DNA from: Chloroflexota bacterium
GTDB lineage: Bacteria; Chloroflexota; Dehalococcoidia; Lucifugimonadales; UBA1127
Length of the DNA: 5,194 bases
Direction of reading: 5' to 3'
NCBI GenBank assembly: GCA_028873745.1
Contig: JAPPNT010000236.1
Location: forward strand, 1-5,194
The position numbers and the translations under genes are program-made. Positions within the stretch are counted from its first letter, which is position 1; every line of letters starts with the position of its first letter. The notes under the pieces were generated by a model that saw nothing but the letters and a program-made list of their open reading frames with translations, ran no database searches and was not told the origin of the DNA. This document shows, piece after piece, positions 1 to 4,324 of this stretch.

Positions 1-318
1 CTCGACGCGCAGGCCGGGGAAGGCGATGCGCAGCGGCACCCCCGGAAACCCCGCGCCGCTGTCGACGTCGAACACGCGCCCGCCCGTCAGCGTCGCCTCC
101 GGCAGAGCCGACGCCGCGGTCAGCGAGTCCAGGAAGTGCAGCGTCTCGACGGCCTCCGGCTCCGTGATAGCCGTAAGGTTCACGCGCCGGTTCGCCGCCA
201 GCAGCAGCCGCGCGTACGCCGCAAACTGCTCCTCCTGCGTCGGCCCAAGCTCCACGCCGATGGCGCGGGCCCCCTCAGCCAGCAGGCGCAGCTTGGGCTC
301 AGCGTCCGTCTTCTGCAT
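1..318 (-). CDS. rsmG: RsmG (GidB), 16S rRNA (guanine527-N7)-methyltransferase, N-terminal part
   Basis: RsmG uses S-adenosylmethionine to methylate N7 of G527 in 16S rRNA, acting on the small ribosomal subunit in the cytoplasm. The reverse strand is open for 106 codons from the ATG at 318-316 to the left edge, so roughly the second half of a usual 200-240 aa protein is missing. Recognition rests on family signatures in order: an N-terminal helical part with NRRVNLTAITEP (residues 43-54), HFLDSL (61-66), and the SAM-binding motif I, DVDSGAGFPGVPL (84-96). Motif I normally reads D-V-G-S-G-x-G-F-P-G; here residue 86 is Asp instead of the first Gly, while the remaining glycines are intact. The start fits the expected family N-terminus, and the bases just upstream are pyrimidine-rich with no Shine-Dalgarno site. 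The gene is divergent from the dehydrogenase operon. The identification is firm; whether Asp86 affects activity is unknown. Confidence 0.93.
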   Translation of the reverse strand, partial: MQKTDAEPKLRLLAEGARAIGVELGPTQEEQFAAYARLLLAANRRVNLTAITEPEAVETLHFLDSLTAASALPEATLTGGRVFDVDSGAGFPGVPLRIAFPGLRVE

Positions 319-324
319 GGGGGG

Positions 325-353
325 AGTATAGCAGGGTGCAGTGTAGGTGTCCG
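325..353 (-). promoter_or_regulatory. Extended -10 promoter of rsmG, probably leaderless
   Basis: Read on the reverse strand, TGCTATACT (333-325) is an extended -10 box: TG, one base, then TATACT (5 of 6 matches to TATAAT). Seventeen bases upstream lies CGGACA (353-348), matching TTGACA at four positions. The -10 box is followed by six C residues and then the ATG at 318, which places the expected start of transcription at or next to the A of the start codon. With no Shine-Dalgarno sequence, this is the geometry of a leaderless mRNA. The outer edge of the -35 box overlaps the first bases of the REP-like repeat at 351-374. This is inferred from sequence only. Confidence 0.6.
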
Positions 354-374
354 TTCGCGCTGAGCCTGTCGAAG
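351..374 (+). repeat. REP-like interspersed repeat, single copy
   Basis: The 24 bases begin CCGTTCGCGCTGAGCC and end TGTCGAAG, with short complementary ends (TTCG near the left, CGAA near the right). On the opposite strand they match 2888-2911 inside the dehydrogenase gene at 23 of 24 positions; the only difference is the base at 358. Two near-identical copies 2.5 kb apart, in unrelated contexts, mark this as an interspersed repeat. From memory, sequences of the type CTTCGACAGGCTCAGC are common REP-like intergenic repeats in many GC-rich bacteria. The copy abuts the rsmG promoter. Confidence 0.8.
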
Positions 375-449
375 GGCACTGCCATCCGCCTCTCGCGTAG
401 ACCCCTCTGGCTTCTGTACCCTCCCCCATGCCCACACAACCCCGCCTGC

Positions 450-471
450 CGATTCCCACCGGAGGGAATCG
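450..471. repeat. Perfect 8-bp hairpin, possibly a diverged REP-like unit
   Basis: CGATTCCC (450-457) and GGGAATCG (464-471) are exact reverse complements around the loop ACCGGA (458-463). A purine-rich run follows up to about 490. The right side (GAGGGAATCGAGGGAG) resembles the right side of the in-gene repeat (GAGGGAAATCGAAGGGAG, 2935-2952), so this may be a member of the same family. It has no T-run after the stem and lies between two outward-facing genes, so an intrinsic terminator is unlikely. Confidence 0.6.
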
Positions 472-506
472 AGGGAGTGGAAGGGAAGTAGGCAGCCTCG
501 CAGAGC

Positions 507-675
507 GCAAAACAAAACAATTCCTATTTGCCGGCCCCGCCTGCAGCTACGAATTGTTTCGCAAACAAATGCTCCCTCAGCTACGCATTGTTTCCGAATC
601 AATTCCCATAGCGCAGCTACGCTTTGTTTCGGAAACAATCATCCCCCGACAGCTACGGCGTCCGATTTGTTTTGC
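507..675. repeat. AT-rich repeat cluster bracketed by 10-bp inverted repeats
   Basis: GCAAAACAAA at 507-516 is the exact reverse complement of TTTGTTTTGC at 666-675, and the two enclose all four CAGCTACG units. Together with the base composition, which is poorer in G and C than its surroundings, this gives a 169-bp unit with the outline of a miniature inverted-repeat element. No target-site duplication is obvious and there is no coding capacity for a transposase. It could also be an expanded regulatory region rather than a mobile unit. The repeats are seen directly; the mobile-element reading is inference. Confidence 0.45.
544..675 (+). repeat. Four tandem CAGCTACG units carrying a TTGTTTC-N-GAAACAA palindrome
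   Basis: CAGCTACG occurs at 544, 578, 614 and 650, spaced 34, 36 and 36 bp. In the first three units it is followed two bases later by a 15-bp palindrome. Unit 3 (624-638) is perfect, TTGTTTC-G-GAAACAA; unit 1 (554-568) and unit 2 (588-602) each have one mismatched pair. Unit 4 keeps CAGCTACG but has only a half-site, TTTGTTTTG (666-674). The tails between units are not conserved in sequence. The spacing is unlike CRISPR because the conserved part (about 25 bp) leaves only 9-11 bp of variable sequence. It may be a set of operators in front of the operon, or a tandem interspersed repeat. Confidence 0.75.
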
Positions 676-679
676 CCCC

Positions 680-707
680 TTCCCTCCACCTCTCCCCGTG
701 CTATCCT
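680..707 (+). promoter_or_regulatory. Probable extended -10 promoter of the dehydrogenase operon
   Basis: TGCTATCCT (699-707) is an extended -10 element with a TATCCT hexamer at 702-707 (4 of 6 to TATAAT). The best -35 candidate is TTCCCT at 680-685 with a 16-bp spacer, which is weak and typical of extended -10 promoters. Transcription would start near 714, giving a leader of about 20 bases that holds the Shine-Dalgarno sequence of the first gene. The same TGCTAT core is used by the divergent rsmG promoter. The palindrome cluster ends about 25 bp upstream of the -10 box, a position suited to regulation. Confidence 0.5.
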
Positions 708-725
708 GTACCGCATGCCGTAGAC

Positions 726-733
726 GGGAGGGG
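726..733 (+). promoter_or_regulatory. Ribosome binding site of the dehydrogenase gene
   Basis: GGGAGGGG lies just before the ATG at 736; its GGAG core (727-730) is five bases from the start codon. This fixes the start at 736 rather than at the earlier ATG at 715, which is followed after one codon by TAG. Confidence 0.75.
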
Positions 734-735
734 TC

Positions 736-3690
736 ATGGCCACGCGCCAGGTGGTCCGCGAGAACGCCGAGCTCGAGGCGGAGCTGCGCAGGCGGCTGCG
801 CGGCGAGGTGCGCTTCGACCGGATGACGCGCGCCATCTACGCCACAGACGCCTCCATCTACCAGATGGATCCGGTCGGCGTGGTGTTCCCCATGGACGTC
901 GAGGATGTGGTCAACACCGTGACCTTCTCGGCGGTTCAGGGCGTCCCCGTGCTGCCGAGGGGCGGCGGCACCGGCCTCGCCGGGCAGACGGTCAACCACG
1001 CCGTCGTCATGGACTTCTCCCGGCACATGAACCAGCTCATCGAGATGAATCCGGAGGAGGGGTGGGCGTGGGTGCAGCCCGGCATCGTGCTGGACCAGCT
1101 CAGCGCCCTCGGCGCGCCCCACGGCCTCAAGTTCGCGCCCGACCCGTCGACGACCAACCGCGGCAACATCGGCGGCGCCATCGGCAACAACTCCTGCGGC
1201 GCCCGCTCCATCGTCTATGGCAAGACCCTCGACCACGTCCTGGAGCTCGAGGTCGTCCTCGCCGACGGCACGGTGACGACCTTCCGCGAGCTGACGCCCG
1301 AGGAGCTGGAGGCCAAGCTCGCGCTCCAGACCCTCGAGGGGCAGATCTACCGCGAGGCCCGGCGCATCGCGGCGGAGCAAGCCGAGGAGATCGACCGCCG
1401 CTACCCCAAGATCCAGCGGCGAGTCAGCGGCTACAACCTGGATGAGGTCCTCCGCGACCCCATGAACATGGCCAAGGTGGTCGTCGGCTCGGAGGGCACG
1501 CTGGTCACCTTCACTCGCGCCAAGGTGCGCATGGCCCCGCGCCCCAAGGCCGCCGCCCTCGCCGTCGTCCACTTCCACACCATCCTCGAGTCCTTCGAGG
1601 CGACGGTGGCGCTGCTCGACTCCGGCGCGTCGGCCATCGAGCAGATGGACAACACCATCGTCCGGCAGGGCCGCGCGCACCCCGGCCTCTCACCGCGCAT
1701 GGCCTTCGTCGAGGGCGACCCGGCGTCGATGCTGCTCGTCGAGGCGTCCGGCGACACCCCGAAGGAGGCCGAGGCGGGCCTGGAGCGCATCGCCCGCACC
1801 ATCGAGCGGCGCGGCCTCGGCTACCACACGCTCAAGGTCACCGACCCACGCCAGCAGTCGACCATCTGGGCCGTCCGCCGTGACGGCCTCGGACTCATCA
1901 TGTCCGTCGAGGGTACAGCCAAGCCGCTGCCCTTCGTGGAGGACACGGCCGTGCCCCCGGAGCGGCTGCCGGAGTACTTCCAGCGCTTCGACGAGATGGT
2001 GCGCGACGAGAAGACCACTGCCGCCTACTACGGCCACGCCAGCGTTGGCTGCATGCACATCCGCCCGCTTGTGGACATAAAGCAGCAGGAAGGCCTCGAC
2101 CGCATGGTGCGCATCGCCGAGCGCGTGTCTGACCTCGTGCTGGAGTTCGGCGGCTCCCTCAGCGGCGAGCACGGCGACGGCATCGTTCGGGGCGTGTTCA
2201 CGGAGAAGATGTTCGGCCCGCGGCTCTACGAGGCCTTCCGCGAGTTCAAGCGCGTCTTTGACCCGCAGGGCATCATGAACCCCAACAAGATCGTCGATTG
2301 CCCGCCGCTGGCCGAGAACCTCCGCTTCGACCCGCAGTGGAAGCCCATGCAGCTAGAGACGTACTTCGACTTCTCCCGCGATGGCGGCATCGCGGAGCAC
2401 GCCGAGATGTGCAACGGCCAGGGCGCGTGCCGGCAGACCTTCGGCGGCCAGATGTGCCCGTCCTACATGGCCACGCGCGACGAGGAGCACTCGACCCGCG
2501 GGCGCGCCAACGCGCTGCGCACCGTCTTCTCCGGCCTCGTGCCGCACACCGAGTTCACTGGCGAGCGCCTGCACGAGGTGCTGAGCCTCTGCCTCGAGTG
2601 CAAGGGCTGCAAGTTCGAGTGCCCCTCGAGCGTGGACATGGCCAAGCTGAAGTACGAGTTCCTCGGCCACTACCACGCCGAGCACGGCTTCACGATGCGG
2701 GAGAAGCTCTTCGGCAACGTCCACCGGCTGAACCCGCTCGGCAACCGGCTCGCGCCCGTGCTGAACGTGGCGTCGAGGATGCCCGGCGCCGGCCTCGGAC
2801 AGCAGCTGCTCGGCATCCACCCCAAGCGCCGCCTGCCGAAGTTCGCGGGCCAGACCTTCACGAGCTGGTTCCGAAAGCACAAGCGGGCTTCGACAGGCTC
2901 AGCCCGAACGGCGGCGTCTTCTCCCGTTCGCCCTGAGGGAAATCGAAGGGAGAACGCCCCGCGCGGCCGTGTCGTCCTCTTTAACGACACCTACATGGAG
3001 GGCAACTACCCGGGCGTCGGCATCGCTGCGACGAAGCTGCTGGAGCGGCTGGGCTACAGCGTCGAGACGGCCCCGCGCTGGTGCTGCGGCCGCGCCATGA
3101 TGTCCAAGGGCATGCTCCCCAAGTCCATCGAGCACGCCCGCCACAACGTCGACGTCCTCTTCCCCCTCGCCGACGCGGGCATCTCCATCGTCGGGACGGA
3201 GCCGTCGTGCCTGCTGACCCTCCGCGACGAGTACCTCGACCTGCTGCCGGACGACCCCCGTGCACAGGTGGTTGCCCGCCAGTCAGTGATGCTCGACGAG
3301 CTCCTCGACCGCATCGCGAAGGAGGAGGGCGGCCTGCCGCTCGAGTTCCGACCGCACGAGGGGAAGGTGCTCTTCCACGGCCACTGCCACCAGCGAGCGC
3401 TCGCCGGCGTCGACGCGTCGCTGGCCGCGCTGCGCAGCGTGCCCGGCGCGCAGGTCGAGGTCCCGGACGCGGGCTGCTGCGGCATGGCCGGTGCCTTCGG
3501 CTACGAGAAGGAGCACTACGACGTGTCGATGGCCGTTGGCGAGCGCGCCCTCTTCCCCGCGGTGCGGGGGAACCCCGGCGCCGTCGTCGTTACGACGGGC
3601 GTGTCCTGCCGCCAGCAGGTCGAGCACGGCACGGGCGTCACGCCCATGCATCTCGCCGAGTTCCTCGCCAACCAGCTTGCCGAGGAGTAA
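736..3690 (+). CDS. FAD-binding and 4Fe-4S/CCG-domain 2-hydroxyacid dehydrogenase (GlcD-GlcF-type fusion, YdiJ-like)
   Basis: This 984-aa protein joins a GlcD-like flavoprotein to a GlcF-like iron-sulfur part, as in the YdiJ-type D-2-hydroxyglutarate/D-lactate dehydrogenases of about 1000 aa. It should oxidise a 2-hydroxyacid to the 2-oxoacid with FAD and pass electrons through Fe-S clusters to a carrier, probably at the membrane periphery; no signal peptide or membrane span is seen. The FAD-binding domain (about 45-260) has PRGGGTGLAGQ (74-84) and NRGNIGGAIGNNSCGA (141-156). The FAD-oxidase C-terminal domain (about 270-520) has YYGHASVGCMH (431-441) and SGEHGDG (476-482), whose H434, H441 and E478 fit a metal/substrate site. 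Fe-S motifs follow: C559, C565 and C574-P, then C619-x2-C622-x2-C625-x3-C629-P. Two CCG domains have CCG at 783-785 and 914-916, with EPSC (822-825) and CHQR (884-887). Residues 718-739 are encoded by a repeat and form an odd Ser/Ala/Arg-rich linker. The exact substrate is undetermined. Confidence 0.93.
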   Translation: MATRQVVRENAELEAELRRRLRGEVRFDRMTRAIYATDASIYQMDPVGVVFPMDVEDVVNTVTFSAVQGVPVLPRGGGTGLAGQTVNHAVVMDFSRHMNQLIEMNPEEGWAWVQPGIVLDQLSALGAPHGLKFAPDPSTTNRGNIGGAIGNNSCGARSIVYGKTLDHVLELEVVLADGTVTTFRELTPEELEAKLALQTLEGQIYREARRIAAEQAEEIDRRYPKIQRRVSGYNLDEVLRDPMNMAKVVVGSEGTLVTFTRAKVRMAPRPKAAALAVVHFHTILESFEATVALLDSGASAIEQMDNTIVRQGRAHPGLSPRMAFVEGDPASMLLVEASGDTPKEAEAGLERIARTIERRGLGYHTLKVTDPRQQSTIWAVRRDGLGLIMSVEGTAKPLPFVEDTAVPPERLPEYFQRFDEMVRDEKTTAAYYGHASVGCMHIRPLVDIKQQEGLDRMVRIAERVSDLVLEFGGSLSGEHGDGIVRGVFTEKMFGPRLYEAFREFKRVFDPQGIMNPNKIVDCPPLAENLRFDPQWKPMQLETYFDFSRDGGIAEHAEMCNGQGACRQTFGGQMCPSYMATRDEEHSTRGRANALRTVFSGLVPHTEFTGERLHEVLSLCLECKGCKFECPSSVDMAKLKYEFLGHYHAEHGFTMREKLFGNVHRLNPLGNRLAPVLNVASRMPGAGLGQQLLGIHPKRRLPKFAGQTFTSWFRKHKRASTGSARTAASSPVRPEGNRRENAPRGRVVLFNDTYMEGNYPGVGIAATKLLERLGYSVETAPRWCCGRAMMSKGMLPKSIEHARHNVDVLFPLADAGISIVGTEPSCLLTLRDEYLDLLPDDPRAQVVARQSVMLDELLDRIAKEEGGLPLEFRPHEGKVLFHGHCHQRALAGVDASLAALRSVPGAQVEVPDAGCCGMAGAFGYEKEHYDVSMAVGERALFPAVRGNPGAVVVTTGVSCRQQVEHGTGVTPMHLAEFLANQLAEE
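2888..2954. repeat. REP-like inverted pair (BIME-like) inside the dehydrogenase reading frame
   Basis: Positions 2888-2911 match the reverse complement of the intergenic repeat 351-374 at 23 of 24 bases. After a 12-base spacer, 2924-2948 reads CCGTTCGCCCTGAGGG and ends ATCGAAG, a diverged copy in the opposite orientation. The second copy can fold: TTCTCCC-g-TTCG (2919-2930) pairs with CGAAGGGAGAA (2944-2954) as 11 base pairs with one bulged G, with CCC/GGG pairing in the loop. The pair is translated in frame as residues 718-739 (ASTGSARTAASSPVRPEGNRRE is the region's flavour: small and charged residues). The downstream CCG domains remain in frame, so any insertion kept a multiple of three. 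Confidence 0.8.
3682..3687 (+). promoter_or_regulatory. Ribosome binding site of the TPR gene, inside the dehydrogenase 3' end
   Basis: GAGGAG forms the last two sense codons of the dehydrogenase (Glu-Glu) and lies 10 bases before the ATG at 3698. Because the stop codon sits between this site and the start, ribosomes ending the first gene are placed to begin the second, suggesting translational coupling. It also supports the start at 3698 over upstream in-frame ATGs inside the dehydrogenase. Confidence 0.65.
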
Positions 3691-3697
3691 CCCAACC

Positions 3698-4303
3698 ATG
3701 ACCAACGGCCACGCCCACGAAGATGGGCGCACCCACGAGGACGCGCGCGCTGACGAGCAGGCCGCCGCCGTCTCCCGCCTTGAGGAGGCCATCCACGACC
3801 TCACCCGCGCCATAGAGCGGGACCCGGATGACGCCGACGCGTATTACCGCCGCGGCGTCACGTACGGGCAGATGGCCGCGCCGCTGGAGGCCCTCCGCGA
3901 CTTCAACCACGTCGTCCGTCTGCGGCCTGAGTCGGCTGAGGCCTACTACAATCGCGGCATGGCGCACACGTCCCTGCACCAGCCACTGCAGGCCATCGAC
4001 GACTACACGCGGGCGGTCGAGCTGGATCCCGGCCACCGCGACGCCCACAACAACCGCGCGGCTTCGTACATCGAGCTGCGTCGCGCCGACGAGGCGCTGC
4101 CCGATCTGGCGCGCGCGCTGGAGATCGACCCTGAGTCGGCGTCGGCCTACGCCCTGCGGTCAATGGCCCACGCGCTGCTGGGCAACGACGCGCAGAGCCG
4201 GGAGGACAAGCGGCGCGCGGTCGCGCTCGGCTTCGACGCTAACGCGCTCGAGTACCTGGTGCTCCGTGCGCAGCAGCAGCGCGCTCCGGACAGGGGCGTC
4301 TGA
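3698..4303 (+). CDS. Tetratricopeptide repeat (TPR) protein
   Basis: This 201-aa protein consists almost wholly of TPRs, helix-pair repeats that bind other proteins. After a hydrophilic, His/Asp/Glu-rich N-terminus (residues 2-20, with GHAHEDGRTHED) and one lone TPR-like helix ending AIERDPDD (38-45), four consecutive 34-residue repeats run from about 46 to 181. Three of them carry the usual pattern: AYYRRG, AYYNRG and AHNNRA in helix A, and a helix B ending in RLRPES, ELDPGH or EIDPES. The fourth (148-181) is diverged at its end (AVALGFDA). No signal peptide or membrane helix is seen, so it is probably cytoplasmic. The frame is open upstream to 3491, but that part overlaps the dehydrogenase; the start at 3698, seven bases after its stop, has a binding site. 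A role as adaptor or assembly factor for the neighbouring redox enzymes is a guess from position; the family alone gives no specific function. Confidence 0.88.
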   Translation: MTNGHAHEDGRTHEDARADEQAAAVSRLEEAIHDLTRAIERDPDDADAYYRRGVTYGQMAAPLEALRDFNHVVRLRPESAEAYYNRGMAHTSLHQPLQAIDDYTRAVELDPGHRDAHNNRAASYIELRRADEALPDLARALEIDPESASAYALRSMAHALLGNDAQSREDKRRAVALGFDANALEYLVLRAQQQRAPDRGV

Positions 4304-4312
4304 CAGCTACAG

Positions 4313-4318
4313 AGGAGG
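4313..4318 (+). promoter_or_regulatory. Ribosome binding site of the LLM oxidoreductase gene
   Basis: A perfect AGGAGG lies six bases before the ATG at 4325. A nearer ATG at 4320-4322 is only one base from the site and is in a different frame, so 4325 is the start. The site lies in the 21-bp gap after the TPR stop codon. Confidence 0.85.
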
Positions 4319-4324
4319 AATGGC

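Larger units (their letters stand above)
319..735. other. Divergent intergenic region without a credible gene
   Basis: This 417-bp stretch separates the starts of rsmG (leftward) and the dehydrogenase operon (rightward). It holds a promoter at each end and three repeat structures between them, listed separately. An ATG frame opens at 428 and continues to 826, but it is built from the repeat units and then overlaps the dehydrogenase in another frame, so I do not call it a gene. The part at about 505-675 is clearly richer in A and T than the flanks. Between 375 and 449 I see nothing recognisable. Confidence 0.75.

Noticed and set aside
450..471. Intrinsic terminator
   Set aside because: No T-run follows on either strand and both flanking genes are transcribed away from it.
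180..638. 152-codon reverse frame across the intergenic region and rsmG start
   Set aside because: It overlaps the true rsmG frame on the same strand and is made of repeat-derived peptides such as the ALRQAQRER type.
544..675. Possible CRISPR array
   Set aside because: Only four units, conserved parts of about 25 bp separated by 9-11 bp, imperfect repeats with a truncated last unit, and no cas genes in the window.
428..826. 132-codon rightward frame in the intergenic region, with a 12-residue in-frame periodicity and a TACCCT-CCCCC-ATG context resembling the rsmG leaderless start
   Set aside because: Its periodicity simply reflects the 36-bp DNA repeats, it overlaps the dehydrogenase in another frame, and it resembles no protein family.
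577..1680. 367-codon reverse frame opposite the dehydrogenase
   Set aside because: Long antisense frames are expected in GC-rich genes; the dehydrogenase frame has clear family motifs over the same stretch and the reverse product has none.
3491..3697. N-terminal extension of the TPR protein by 69 codons
   Set aside because: It would overlap the dehydrogenase by 200 bases, the encoded residues are Arg/Ser/Pro-rich frame-shadow sequence, and a good ribosome binding site supports the start at 3698.
4302..4310. GACAGCTAC in the TPR-LLM gap, also found at 648-656 in the upstream array
   Set aside because: A nine-base match without the palindrome or neighbouring units is weak; I treat it as chance.
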